Numbered from the stretch's first letter, positions 24,972-38,423 are shown. The stretch is 64,000 bases of DNA from Styela clava (GCF_964204865.1 NC_135250.1:17518001-17582000), one strand, 5' to 3'. The notes: generated by a model not told the origin, from the sequence alone. Numbers and translations are program-made.

Positions 24972-27900
24972 TTATTGAAGCAAACCTCTCAAGATTGCGA
25001 ATAGCACAGTAACAAAGACACATGCTACTGTCGGTCGTACGATGACACCGTCACTGGTGGTATTGATTTTTCCATCACTTTCTGTCGTTGTGGGCATAGA
25101 AGGCATTGTTACACTGGCGGTGGTGACAGGTATAGTAGTGTGCGTTGAAGTCTCTTGAGCTTTCATGTATACACCGAGGCTATCCCAAAAATCACAAATT
25201 TCTTTTTCGTAATCGCTCTCGAGGTACGCCACAGGCTCGTCTAATCGCAAATTCAGCCATCGTTCTTCATTGCCTTGGTTTATTCCGACGTATGGAAGCC
25301 ATTCGGGAAAATCTCCCGGTAATGGAGTTTCTAAACCTTCGGAAGGATTGCCCGTTCTCGCGAATCCTCCCCAATAGTTGCTGAATTGGTTCGAAACTTG
25401 TATATCCTCCACATCAGGCACCAATCTACGTATAAGTATTATTATAACTATTTTTATTATCAAACGATATTTTTGACTCTTCTGCTATCAAAATAATATG
25501 TATATATGTATAAGTGGTAACTAGCGACAGGGTTTTTCATCACGAAGAATCTTCTTAGGGTAATCCTGAAGTATGCGCACCAAGATGTTGCATAACCTGA
25601 ACCCTAACCTGGTACACAACCTGAATTCAGGTTGTGCGCCATCTTGGTGCGCATACTTCAGGAGGTCCCTTCTTAGTTATTACTCTTACCCTAAATGCTC
25701 GATCGTTCGGAATGTAAAATGTAAGTCCGAAGCATGACACGAGTAATTGCAAAGTCGACCTAAACGTGCCTCACAGTCTGGTCCATCCAAGCTGTGGCTG
25801 AATACATAATGGTATACAGAAGACTGTGTTGTATTCGATGCGTATCTGTTTAAAAAAGGTGTAATTGATTTTTTTTTTTTTTTTTGTTAGCTGTTTATGA
25901 CTCCAGTTAGACTTGCATCACCTTTCCTCAATTTACTTGACGAAATGAGTATAGTGAACAAGCAACCTTCAACTGGCGTATGAGATTTGATCTATATATA
26001 CAAAAATATTTACGCCCACGCCCACTAGTAATACTCGTGATGCTGAACTACACTAGATCCACATGTACGATAGCCGTCCCATAGTTCCAGCTCCGTTCAG
26101 GATATAGCGGGTAGAATATTTTGTTCTGGCTTTTGTGTATATATATATATATATAAATGAGCTTTTCTTTTTTGTTCATTTTATTTCAATTCAGTCTGTA
26201 TAAAATTATAAAAATATGATGGAATGAATAACAAACCTGGCCAGCGCCCTCTGGTTACATGTGAATACCAAATGAGTTGTTTCGATACCGAACAATTCAG
26301 GAAAATTTGAAGTCCCATACATCTCCATATACTTTTGGGAAACAATTTCTCCTGTATTTTCATACTTTCCAAGTCCTTCAAACATGCGATTGTTCAAAAT
26401 CTAAAAAGTGCAGTTTGCAATTCACACGCTACTGTTGCCATCTAATGTAGGGATAAAAACACTGGTTAATTTACGCAGCAGAAACCTACTTATAGCATGA
26501 GGGTAAAAACGCACCCCAAATCGTATTGTTAATATTACAACCATGCCAACCTTATACGAATTTTCATTTAGAAACGGAACTAGAAATTTTAAAACGACGA
26601 GTTCTTCACTGTTGGTTCCCGATATGATTGGTTTATGTTTTTGCCAATTTCCCTCTTTGAAACGTTCAATCGGCTGCTTTGTGAATTCATCACCATCGAT
26701 AATTGGTCGAAATGGCTCGACAAACTAAACGTAGAATATTAAACAATATTCAGAAATTACAGCTGCTGGTATTAAATTCTTGAAATTGAAGCTTTATTTA
26801 TATCATTTACATATTATCACATTTATAACATTCACACATTCATACCAACTTTATAAAATGCAAAAACTAGTGCTGTCCGTCCACCAACAAGAAAAATATT
26901 TTTATTTTCAATTTTTAAATAGTTACCAGATTACTATTCCGGCAATATTTAATTGGTCTCACCCCTCGCCTACTTTAATCAATGTTGTACCTGATAAAAA
27001 TCGAATCTAACAAACTCTGACGTCATTATAGATACCATTGCATTGATGAGTTGCTGAGGTTCCGCCTCCCTAAACAAAGTAACATGTTTCTTTCATTCGA
27101 TTAATAAAAATATAACTTCAAATCGCAATAAACCATTGGATATACTTGAATTCACTACTTAACTCTCAATTATGAAGTATCACGATAGTGAAATTTGTTT
27201 ATTATGTAACATTATCTTATGTCGTTTATGTCATCTGTCCACAAGTGAAATTAGTTACCTACAATTTTCGTTTTGTATCAGGATTACTATACTATACTGC
27301 TAGGGGGGCTTCTAATACATTCATTCACTTAGGTATGATTAAAATGGTTTTCAGAAGAAAGAGGGTGAGGTTTTATATTATTCAACGGCTTCGACAAAAA
27401 CTATTTCCATTATCAATTCAAAACTATTATTCACAAGATTCATGAAATGTTTGAGATTTGTAAAAAAAACAGGTTTCTCAAACATAATAAAAATAAATCA
27501 GAGATGCTGCCTTTTGGCTTTTCCTCCGTCTCCATGTTCCGAGAAGTTTGGTCGAAATTGATAGGCCCAGAAGCTGCCAGGAAAAGCAATGATTCCACAA
27601 AATTCACAGCCGCATACATAACAAAATGACCTTCCACAACCACAACAACATTATAGCAACAAATTTAATACGTACACTTTGTATTTTTAAAATAAAGCAA
27701 TTTACTTCAAGACGTTGAGAGAGTTTTGTGGAAAGAAATATAACTTTATTGAATATGTGTAAAACTTACACGAGACAATCAATATCGGTTGTTAGCGGTC
27801 TGCAGCATTTTCTTTCTACCGGCCCAGCAACATCTATCGGTCCACATTTTAGAAACTGTAGAACTTCTTCCGTTCTATTGAGAGATTCCTCGAACGTTGG

Positions 27901-30157
27901 ATAAAAACTGGGAAAAGGATTGCTTTGCATAATCGCTCGATGAAATAGCTTATCGCTAACGTGGGAAAGCAAATGGTGCATGACCGATTGGGCCCCAGCG
28001 CTTTCTCCAAATATTGTCACCTGAAAATGAGAGGAAGAGTTAACTAACCGTATTAGACTCTGTATGGCCCGGCGCGACATCGGCGCGTTAATGTCTGAGT
28101 CTTTATTCTAACCCTGTTTTTGTCTCCTCCAAATTTTTCAATGTTATCTTGGACCCATTGCAAACCGAGTTGCTGATCTTTAATTCCTTGATTTCCTTCT
28201 ATCTTATTCCCATTCGCTTCATACGTGAGGAATCCAAACGGACCTATAAATGGAATGTGGTATGGATTTATATATTGCATGTTTTCATTATTAAAACTGC
28301 CTTTGGAATGACGATAAGGTTTATAATTTGAAAGATACCCAGTCTATAATTCACTCTCACAATAACGGTGTTTGTAACTTCGCTCAGGAATTTCCCCTCG
28401 TATTGTGGCCATGTGCCTGCACCGAGAAGAAATGCACCTCCGTGAATCCAAAACATAACCGGTAAACGATCGGCTGGGGGCATAAAAGAGTCAGATAAAT
28501 TAACATGGTGCGGTACGTGTATATCCAGATTAAGACAGTCTTCCGAAAGCTGTAAATGCATAAATTCACGATATTGAATCACGATTACAAAATATTCGAA
28601 ATCAAATATCTACTAAGACATGACACGTACTTGAAAGATTTTGAATGTGGCTTGGAGATTAAATCTGATGAAGTGATGGTGCACCTGAAAATGACTGTGG
28701 GTGGAAGTGCATTGTGGGTCCAAATGTATGTAAAAGCTAGTACCAATACGTATTTATAATTATGGATATTGCTCGAATATAGCTATATGCTTGGGAAAAT
28801 GTGCGGGATGCAAATGTCAATGAGCGACAATGGCTATAGTCACGAAGATACACGAGTGCAAAGGTACTGACGCCGTTTGTTCAAATGTGCACTAAATGTT
28901 CGATGCAACCTCTCAATCTATTTGATTTATCTTAATTTACAGACTTATACCCACCCTCAGTATCCTGCCAATCTGATAGCAGCTTAAGAAGTCTTGAGTC
29001 GTTTTGTTACGAACTTTATTTGGAGTATTGAGAGACTGAGGGGGTTGGAATCTATTATAAAGAAACTTTTATGAAAAGTTGTATACAAGCTTATGTTTGC
29101 ATTTAATTTAAAAAAGTCAGACAATTACAAATTAAAAAGTATTGATAAAATCTACTAGGGAGTAGTTAAACTCCAACTCCAAGTAAATTAAACTCCATAA
29201 TGGCGTGCTTAAACGATCAGGAATTAGTGATTTAGGCTGTTTTCAACACATATATAAAATCATTTTCTACTTCATGAAAAACGAGGTCGTTATTAAAATT
29301 TGACGACGCTTATATAACTAAATTTTAACTATTTTTTAAAGTTTTTTCATGATAACATTCATATATACTCTTTTGCACATGAACCTTATTGCAATTGCAT
29401 TGTGATGTGACATCATAGTGTAATATGATTTAACATATTATGTATCGTCTGCCGTATAATTTTTTTCCATATGTACTATTTATTGTAATAGACCCTGACG
29501 TATAATTACCTCAGGCTTCCAAGAGGTGGTCGTGCATAAGGAATTCCGTAAAACGATTGATCATGATCAGTAGTTATCCCGTGTATCAGTCCTGACGATG
29601 TCTGAACTTGGGGCTGAGGGCCTGAATAAAATGGTAAGCCTTATGCCCAAGAAGAAAAACATTATTACAAAAAAGAGGCAGGGACTCTCTTATCCAACAG
29701 CAAAATCGTCACTCTAATAATTCATTCTGTATTACGCGTTTAATGTTAGTGTTGCACAGAAAATAATAGTTTTGAAAATATGAAAATATATTTTGTATGA
29801 ATGTTTCTCAATATCGCATTTCTAGCACTTTCCATCGCAACATATTAAAGATACGAAGCAAGGAATTTGTACTTTTGCTTCTCTTATTTATGCTCTACAG
29901 CAAATCAGGATCACAAATATATATGAAGCACAGGTACCATCAAAATATTTGGGCGTTTTCATACGCATTTTAACGTTTCCACCTGACACATCAAATACAT
30001 CTTCTACTGTGTCTTGAGAACTTTCTGGTACATTGTACATTCTGCTTAATGTCTCGATAAAAACTTCTTGTGGAGATGTTCGCTTTTCGACTACACAAAA
30101 AACTTTTTTGGTTGTTAATGTAACAATTACGAATATTAATTTTAATATACTCGTCAT
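24972..30157 (-). CDS. Type-B carboxylesterase, secreted, probably GPI-anchored (11 exons)
   Basis: Serine hydrolase of the carboxylesterase/cholinesterase family. Exons: 29938-30157, 29510-29621, 28955-29051, 28339-28549, 28113-28243, 27770-28020, 26991-27069, 26551-26724, 26237-26400, 25690-25845, 24972-25425; 2049 nt, 682 residues, all phases agree. The start is the ATG at 30155-30157; two codons further upstream lies only TTG. Signal peptide about 1-20. FYGIPYARPPLG ends exon 2, SEDCLNLDIHVP opens exon 4 (signature 2), the oxyanion loop is HGGAF (179-183), and FGGDKNRVTIFGESAGA carries nucleophile Ser264. Likely acid Glu408 (GTNSEE) and His517 (SCHASDLHF) complete the triad, so it looks catalytically intact. 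The acetylcholinesterase WNPN choline-site segment is absent, so this is not a true AChE. A Thr/Ser-rich stalk precedes a hydrophobic C-terminus, as in GPI-anchored esterases. Exon 3's GTGGGT donor is the least certain border. Confidence 0.92.
25559..25668. mobile_element. MITE copy 5 (short form), in the esterase's intron 10
   Basis: Ends tcctgaagtatgcgcaccaa and gtgcgcatacttcagga, near-perfect hairpin arms, with a perfect 8-base target duplication cttcttag at 25551-25558 and 25669-25676. A central palindrome acctgaattcaggt marks the axis. 110 bp, like copy 4. Confidence 0.92.
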
Positions 30158-30175
30158 ATTCAATATTTTTTCTGC
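30158..30175 (-). promoter_or_regulatory. Possible 3' splice acceptor just upstream of the esterase ATG
   Basis: On the minus strand attttgcag stands 14 nt before the ATG. It could be the acceptor of a 5'-UTR intron or a spliced-leader trans-splice site. Similar AGs sit 7 nt before the SLC12A8 ATG (weak, taag) and 6 nt before the SDR ATG (cag). Confidence 0.3.
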
Positions 30176-30578
30176 AAAATTTAAATAAATGTTCCTTTTA
30201 TATTTCAGTCATTATGGTACAGCGATACAATTTTGCTCCCAAAATGCTTTCTCATATGTCAAGCATACAATTTAGAATATGAATATTGAACAATAAAGAT
30301 TATGCCTCCAATAAACCTAAGCTCTTTAACATTACTGCATTACTGAGATGGGTCGATATTTTAGTGTATCGTGTTGTTTACATTCTACTGCCTTTTTCCT
30401 GATTGTTTAATGTTCAATGATTTGCAATCAATTTGCTTGATACAGAATCGCGTACATTTATCAGAAATTGTAATCGCGTGCGAATTTAAATAGTAATATA
30501 AAGTAATATGGCGTGCATGTGTAATAGGTAAAGTAATTAACGGTTTCACGATTTTAGTCACGATTTTCAAGGTCATCT

Positions 30579-30752
30579 TATGTATTCATAGCTTGTTTGC
30601 CCGATAAACTTTAGTATCGTCCAAATGGCCTCAACCACCTTGTTAAACATGCAGTGTGGAAAGTTTCTATCTGATCGCAAATAATTCGAGAATGACAGCG
30701 TAGTCAAACCTGATTTAATATTTGATAATATTGGCCAGTCGCGGATGATCTG
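30579..30752 (-). CDS. Possible unassigned terminal exon
   Basis: After a plausible acceptor (cctattttgcag) the minus strand stays open for about 57 codons (IIRDWPILSNIKSG... to ...GQTSYEYIR) and ends at a stop. The residue composition is coding-like (Trp, Arg, Asp, Pro), but no family is recognised and no matching upstream exon is proven. It could be a repeat remnant or chance. Confidence 0.2.
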
Positions 30753-32690
30753 CAAAATAGGCAATGTGTGACTGCTCAAATACCCCAGCCCGGACTATAT
30801 TTTTATCTGAATCTTATATTTGAATATTATGAAGTTAGGAAATAACCATTATATTATGTAAATTCAAAAGAAATGTTAGAAAAACATCCCAATCCAATAT
30901 GAATGGCCTCTCCCTTAAAAGCGATTGACCTATACCAAATAGAGAGAAAGTTTGTGGATTTGTTAGAGCAGCTACACCAAGGATTCACTGCTAACGAAGT
31001 ATATATTGTATATATAAAAATAAGAGAGCAAAGTTCATTTATATGAATACGAAAGCCAAAAAAAATTTTTTACTCTCAATTTTCCAAAAATCATACCTTG
31101 GACGAGTCTGAATATGTTTATTAATTAATTTAAAGTACTTTACCTTTTACAGTAACTTACCGTATCTCCCTACAGCGTGGGCTAAAAATTGTGTTCACGT
31201 CAATAAAAAGATAATATAGCGAAATTTTGAATGAAATATTAGATCTCATAGATTCAGATAATTTATTTGCGTCGTGCATGAAACATTGTAAACACAAACA
31301 ATAATAACTCAAGGCAAAAGCAAAAAACAGACACACAATGTTTCAACTGCAATTAACGAGGAGCCGCGAAAGACTATCAAGTCATCGTATCAGCTACACT
31401 ATAAATGTTCAGCAGCAGATGACGTAGATTCGCAGAAAATTTAGAAATAAACAAACAGTAATAGCCTTTTAGCCAAAAATGCAATTTTCAACCGCTGAAA
31501 ATTTCGAAGCATTTGGTTCAGTAGTTAATGAGAAAAGTTATTTTTTTATACGGTAACTACAAAAAAAAAGTTCAATCAAAAACAACAACACAATTACAAA
31601 ACGATTCATAGGTCCATTTCGTGTCCAATGAAGTGCCTCTAGCGCGTATTATTTATAAATGATGAGAACCACAATTGCAACCTTAAATTTAAAGTGTGGA
31701 TGTATACAGAAATCAGACTTCAAAGTTGCAAATCGGTTATTGACAACATAAAAACATGTAAGCTTTAAAGACAGCGACAGTTAGTATAGTGGTAACTGGT
31801 AACCAATGAAAATCGAGAATTTGTCAAGTTGTACCATCAGATTAAGAACGCCCTTTAATATACAATCATCTCTGTGATACCAGGTAATAAAATCGTGTTT
31901 AGTTTTGTTCGTTTACTTATAACATTGTATTGGATGACCTCGGCGAAGCATTTTTAATGAGCTTAAGACAATCATTTACTCAACACAAACACATCCGCTT
32001 TCACAAAGTTACATCAATACAATACAAATGTTGCGGTTTGACACAAACTGGTTACTATTGGCATTTAGTGCAGATTGCGATTATTTTAAAATGGATATTA
32101 TTGGCATGCGATAACAAAGTTGATATGTAACTCATTTAGGAAATCTTTTTTACGTGTTACAAATATTTTTGTAATTGGTAAATAATATTAACATAATACG
32201 AACGAGTACACAATGTTTATATTAACCTATATTTTCAAAACGAGTAAAAGATTACTAGTATTAAGCAATATAAGTCGATGCTCAAAGTGAAATACCAAAG
32301 TCCCATTTTTCAAGGAAAAGTACCCATTGGAAGCAGTTTTGCAAACCCCAGTAATAATCCGACTCGGCACAGCAGAAACGTCATAAGCGTTCTGAGCAAC
32401 TTTTAAAATCCATTATTCAACTATGCGTTCAAACAATCATTCGTGCAACTTTATGAGCCCTGTAAGCATCATATTTTACTGATCAGGCATATGTAAGATA
32501 AATCAAATATGTCCAATGTTCAAAAGTTATACTTTTATCTTAAGTGTTCATTATTATCCTTAAATTTTAGAATTTATAACAAAGAAATCCATCGCCCTAT
32601 GTACTAATATTATATTGTTGAACAAGTTTATAAAATAGTCACCTTTTGATTATAATTTATAAGAGAATTCATACAGTTACCGTAACAGAC

Positions 32691-32808
32691 CCTCTGTAAC
32701 ATACGGAATACCAAATTTACAATACGGAGTAACTTCGATTATAGGAACAAAATTATTTACGTTTTGGCTTACAGCCAATCCATTCGCTGTTGATTTGACT
32801 ACTGCAGA
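32691..32808 (-). CDS. Possible orphan exon, weakly esterase-like
   Basis: A 118-bp segment with a strong acceptor (tgttgtttcag) and a donor gtctgt, open throughout on the minus strand. It reads SAVVKSTANGLAVSQ... and ends ...CKFGIPYVTEG. The KFGIPY string resembles the F-x-GIPYA motif near the N-terminus of type-B carboxylesterases, so it may be a leftover of a duplicated esterase; the following PPLG is missing. It could also be chance. Confidence 0.25.
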
Positions 32809-33446
32809 CTGAAACAACAAAAGTTCATTATGTGAATTTTCAGCATTATTTAACTTATTTAAACAATATTAAAAAGCTCGTATCGGCGGGGTATCGAATA
32901 CTTTGCATAACAGAAATATCATTATCCGTCGAAAAAGTGGGCTCTTTTCATAAGAGTGTCCCGTTAAATTTCGGCGACTGTTACATGGAATTTTCCGGAT
33001 TCCGATTTGAACCTAACTTGGTAATACCCGCTTTGGTAATACTGGTTGCGCCCTTCAACGTATTTCAACATATATACGTCCTAACGAAACTTACATTATG
33101 ACATTTTGTGTGGAGATAATGTGCAATATTCTATAGTTAATAATGCCTCAGATAAGTATTTCGGAATCTTTTGTACAGAGCCCCCACCACAAAACACCAC
33201 CGTCTCCGTTCAAAATTAGAAATAATTCAGTTAGGGTTCATTCAAATTTTTAAATCATTCCTAACCCGAACCCTAACCCCAACTAGATAATTACTGTTAC
33301 CGCCATTATCTTGAAGTATAATTATTTCTCCCGCAAGTTGGCGCCATGGACCAGCTTATAAAATGCTTGGTTATTGCACCACAATGACTTTGTGGAAGTG
33401 ACGTCAGGGGACCGCGCATCCTGCAGGGTTCTGGAAGTTTCTAGCT

Positions 33447-34939
33447 CAGTGGTTCCCAACCAGGGTGCCGCGGCGCATTAGTGTGCCGCGAAAAAATTTT
33501 GGTGTGCCGCGAAGAGATTTCATTTTTGAATTTATTTCAAGTGATTTCAATTTCCAATCCCTTGAATTCCAAAAGAATTACTCACGGCTCTTGATAACAA
33601 ACAGAAACGACAAACTTGAGCCGTATTTCGGGTATTTAGGTATTCTTTTACTTCTAAGTTTTTCATAATGCGCGCAAACATCGTTTCGTAAAATAGAAAT
33701 TGTCAACCAAGGTAACAAATTATTGTGCGAAATTTTTCCCACATTTGACCAAGGAATCATTAATTGACTAACAGACTTGTCATTATTGCCTATTTATTTA
33801 ATTATTATTCAAACTCAAAATAACATTCAAGATTCACGCAATGACTTTGCAGGGTTTTTATTCACCATTTAATACGAAAATAAAACAGACACAATAGGAA
33901 AGTAAAATCATAAAAAGATCAACTATCGTCCTTATAAATATCCGCATTCCGACGTCAGAAATGATAATTTGTTAGCTTAAAATTGGGACAGTTAATTTAC
34001 AATCGTTGGGGAGAAGGATCAAAACCGGCGTAAAAAATAAAAATCAGAATAAAATCCCGAATTCACTCTTTTATAGCCTCTAACATATGTCGCCCATATG
34101 AACGCATAGTTCTCCCAGGAATATAAAACCAAATTTTGCGTGAGAATTAGTCCTAGTAAAAAAGAGTGGACGGCGGAAATAGCTCACAAACATTAGAAAG
34201 CCTAGCATTCTGGATGCCCATTGTATTTGTATTGGAAATATCCGATATTCGACAATTCGTTATAAATATTCGAATTATTCGATTCGATAAAAATATTCTA
34301 TTTTGCCCATCTTTGCGATCTGTAATCATGCCAGTAATCAGGAAAAACGCGTGGTAGCACAAGCACTGATGTAATGAAACTTAATAATAAAACCTTCATT
34401 AAATTTTAGTAAATTGCACTACTTTACGAAAGCGTGGTGGGATTGACGATTATTTCATATCTCGAACACAGAAACGGTTATTTTTCGGATAGTTTCTGCG
34501 GTCTGAAAAGTCGAATGAGCGTTTCGACATGGTAAATGCTACGATATTTGCCATCAAATTGTGCTCGGGCCTTGCACGAGATTCATAACGTGGAAAGATT
34601 TGTTCATCGGTGAAAATTGTTTATAACAACTTTACGTATTACCCGTGCGGCCGCGCATCTCTTACAACAATGTGAGATGCTCCGAAAGTGGGTCTCGTGT
34701 GCATTATTGTAAGAAAACAGTTATAATATCGGTAACTATTAACCCTTCATTTTAAATACATGATATGTTATATTAACAAGAATAGAATTTCTCTTATCTG
34801 ATCTTCTATGTTTTTTTTTATTATTTTATAGCTAAATGGCTTCAAGAGTAGGAAATGTTCCTGTTTTGTGATAGGTGTGCCGCGAATATTTAAATAGCTC
34901 AATAGTGTGCCGCCACATAAAAAAGGTCGGGAACCACTG
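33447..34939. mobile_element. hAT-like element with long interior, 1.49 kb
   Basis: Left end cagtggttcccaaccagggt then gccgcggcgc; right end cataaaaaaggtcggg and gaaccactg. Repeated gtgtgccgcg motifs follow both ends in inverted arrangement. tctagct occurs directly before the left end and shortly after the right end, but an exact 8-base duplication is not visible. No transposase frame survives. Confidence 0.7.
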
Positions 34940-35043
34940 TAAAATCTAGCTGGTGGCTGTTCTGACGTCGGTCTGAAAGTGTTTAAGTTCGCTGTTTAAG
35001 TTCATTAAGGTTGCATTGTAGGCCAATACTGTAATATAGTTCT

Positions 35044-36452
35044 GTAGTTAGTGGTGTACAATAATGAATGACGAAGCAGACGACGATGATGATTGAGTGG
35101 AACTAAAGCACAAGGTAAATATGAAATTCAACAACAGCCGGTGACTTGAAAGAGAGCAGGTTAAAGATTCAATATATAACCAAATTTGCCAAAAGACCAT
35201 GAAGAGTATGTACATACTCGATAATAAAGTATGGCAAGTAAAATTTAAAAACGAAGAATCATTCCAAAATGCATTAACCGAAGGAATAACATACAAACAC
35301 AATGAAACAGAATTCAAAGCCTAAATTGAACAAGTTTTTTCAAATGTTACTATCGTAACTATAAGTAAAATGTCTGATGAAGTGTCAGATAAAAAAGTGT
35401 CAACATTATTTTCAAATTTTGGAGAAATCAAAGCTATAAAACATATGATGGATGAAGATGGAGTGGAGAATGGGGGTTTTAAGGTGTAAAATGATATTGC
35501 GAAATGAAATACCTCCGAAAATAAGATTGCCAAGTAAATATTCAGGCGGAGAAATATGTGTATACTACCCAACTAGACCAAGAAACATAAAAAAATTCGA
35601 AGATTGGTGCTATATCTGTCATTCTGTGGAACATGACGTTTAACAATGTCCAAGAAGACGCAAATGCAGATACAGCAATGGTGAAGGAAAGTCGCATCTC
35701 GAAAAGGATTGTCTGAAAAAAAATATATATATATATCAAACAAGGAAAATCTAGAAAATGTAACTGTCGCAAAGGAAATTCAACAAATTAAATAAGGTCA
35801 CGTCAAAGTAATAATGAAGTGATAAAAGAGATTGAAGAGAATTAAAAAGACAAAAATCACTAAATGCCAATTCTTCAAAACAGCCAAACACGAATGCAGT
35901 AGAATCGAACACCAGTACATCATCAAAAAACTTGGAACTGAAAAAAGAAATACTAATCATGGGAGATTCACAAGTCAAAAGGATGAAGCCAAAGGTTAAT
36001 CAAAATAGAGTGAAAGCTGTTCATGTAGAGGAAGGTAAGTTTGGAAACTGCTCTCAAAAAACATCAAAAGAAATATCGAGGAGTAGTTATTTATGCAGGA
36101 ACAAATGAAATATCATCAAAGCCATATGACAATACAAAAAAATGTTTGGATCGTTTAATTGGCGAAGGTTGTATACATAGATCCACCAGTATGCATATCA
36201 GAGGACAGAATCATCGAAAGCTATTTTGAAACCGACATGATTCATCTAAGAGGAGAGGGTGTCACAAAAGTAATTGAGCAAATCAATAACGTGATAAATA
36301 TTTATGGAACAGGAAAAGGAAATATTCTTAAAAGACATCATGTAAAGAGTCCTACTCAAACAGTTAAACAAAAAAAGAAAGAACAAATAAATGACAATAC
36401 ACAACAATCAGGACAGACAGTTCAAGTGGAAGAGTCACAAATAAATCCATAA
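35044..36452 (+). pseudogene. Decayed LINE ORF1 (RRM, zinc knuckle and SGNH-esterase motifs)
   Basis: Remnant of the first ORF of a non-LTR retrotransposon of the type whose ORF1 carries an esterase domain (known in CR1-like elements). From the 5' side: an RRM-like stretch (VTISKMSDEVSDKKVSTLF, then NFGEIKAIKHM) around 35340-35460; a CCHC zinc knuckle (WCYICHSVEHD, a stop, QCPRRRK) near 35605-35665; and the three SGNH blocks GDSQVKRM (35959-), AGTNE (~36095) and DMIHL (~36235). The ATG at 35053 is soon followed by TGA, further stops interrupt the RRM region, and the SGNH blocks lie in three different frames. No reverse transcriptase follows. It is dead, but the domain order is readable. Confidence 0.7.
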
Positions 36453-37889
36453 ACACTTTACGATTGAAACTTTTCGGTTTTCTGCGCCTCTTTTAAACGG
36501 CATTCATGGCACGAGCCATGGCTGCCACGCCCTAGATACGCCACTACAATAAATGGAATCGGAGAGGAGTAGAAAAGAATGTTTAGAATAGATGATCATA
36601 CTAATAGTACTATACTACTATTAATACTAATACTACTAATTATGCTAATTTTTTAGTAGAGAAGAATGGAGAAAACACGCCTAGCCCTAACAGACATTTT
36701 AGAAAATATGCGTTCAAATTACCTACTTAAGTTCTTCTTATTCTACTTTACATCAAGTTGTATAAAGGGACTGAAATCTGTGGGGGGAAGTTGGACCCAC
36801 TAATAATCTATTTTGAATAACTCTTTACGAAATGCCGCAGCTGCATTCGTTCTAGGTGTGATTTATGCACCCACCCTCCAGCTATCTTGCCACATTTGCA
36901 CATCGGAATTTACGCGCGATCTTCAGCTAAAAAAATATCGGGGTAAGTTGAACATTTTGTGGGCAAGACGGACATACATCAAAATAAACTTGATGGTGTC
37001 TCGTAAGATTTCGGTCAACGCCTAGATGCCTTAGGATCAGGTCTGCCAACATTTCGTTTAAACAGATCATTTTTCCTGCATGTTAACCAGTGTGTCCGTC
37101 TTTCCCCATAAAGGACATTACAGGGCAATTTTTAAAAGAGTTTGAACAGCTTTAAAAAACAACAACATTTTTTGCACTTTTTCAACTGCAGTTTTTACGT
37201 CTTATTTATACAAACCTTTAGAAGCATTTATTTTTTACTTTCTTGGCATACCTTGGACGTATTTTAAACGTCTGTGGGGTAAAAAAAATTGGATGGGGTA
37301 AGATGAGATTTTACGCCGGACACCACTTCTAGGAGACCCAGTATAAATATGGCGATGAGAGTGCTTTTTATCCGTGTTGTAAAGGGGTACTTGGTACCAA
37401 GAAAAAATTATCAACAAGTCTCGATGACGACGGCCCATTGACATTCCCAACAAACTATATTGAAAAAATCTTCCCCCTTTCCCACTCAAAATCCACTCTA
37501 CCTCTTGAGTGACCCTGCCTACCCAAAAATGAGCACTGACAGTCTACTAAGGAATTTATTCAATCTTATGCATCTAATTTCAGCAAATTTACAAAATAAA
37601 TCCGAGTTCGCAGACTTTTTCCGGCTAAAATTATTTTTCGCAACGTTGGGACTCTATTATTTGACGTTTTTCTTTCCCAGAAGAAACACCCCTTTCGCAA
37701 AAAGCCCCACTTTGTAAGCTGCCGATCTTGAAATGTAAAATTTTCGTTCTGTCGTTGTTCGAATGATGTCGCTCTTTCACGCGATGCACGAAAAGCGCGA
37801 GGTGTTCCTTTTAGAAGGATTTTATTTTGCCTGTCCATCATATCCCGGGGGTCCGACTTACTCCGACCTACATATGCACTTGGCTAACA

Positions 37890-37985
37890 CAGACAGTCCC
37901 CGAACTCGTAATACTAAAATATTCTCAGTTCAACCGGAAAGCTTGTGGATAATCGGAATAAAATTATGGCCTAACCCTAAAATAT
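37890..37985. mobile_element. Internal fragment of the MITE family, termini lost
   Basis: agtccccgaactcgtaatac, gaataaaattatggcc and taaccctaa match, in reverse, the interiors of copies 1 and 3. Neither terminal repeat is intact. Confidence 0.6.
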
Positions 37986-38423
37986 GCTACGGGAGTACCT
38001 TTTTGTTAGTAGAAGTAGTCATCAAACATCAAGTCAAAGTGTGGAATCAGAAAGGTGAGTTCTGTTCAAAAATAAGCTTCAAGTCAGAAATCAGAATAGA
38101 TTACACATTCTGACATTTTAACAAGATGTTATAACTACATGTTTGCTTGTGATTTGTCACTTCGTCGCTGTTCTATATTTTTCTTCCAACAGTTTTTACT
38201 GGAAAAACTTACCTTTACATGCGAAGAATTTATTTCCGAATTTTACAAATTGTTATACTCCTGGTTTCTATGATTTATAATATATATATACAATTGTTAT
38301 TGTATTTATGAAAGAATAGCAAAAAATTGCCTAATTTTGTATATAGCTGACTAAAACTTTACCAGCCCGGTTCATGAAGACTAAATGCTAGTCGGAACGT
38401 TTTCAATATTGATCTTCCTAATG

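Larger units (their letters stand above)
30160..33446. other. Intergenic stretch, mostly without recognisable content
   Basis: AT-rich DNA upstream of the esterase. Two coding-like minus-strand segments (30579-30752 and 32691-32808) are noted separately. A partial MITE-like patch around 33225-33290 contains gttagggttc, aacccgaaccctaacccc but lacks both termini. Confidence 0.5.

Noticed and set aside
27440..27643. 67-codon minus-strand frame between esterase exons 6 and 7
   Set aside because: It lies in an intron, matches no part of the esterase fold, and exons 6 and 7 join in frame without it.
28638..28672. Alternative esterase exon 3 reading RFNLQATFKIFQ
   Set aside because: It fits the phase but lacks the conserved Pro-Pro and Cys-Tyr-Gln; the segment at 28955-29051 reads RFQPPQ...SCYQ and fits the family far better.
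30158..30163. Start of the esterase two codons earlier
   Set aside because: That codon is TTG; the signal peptide is complete from the ATG at 30155-30157.
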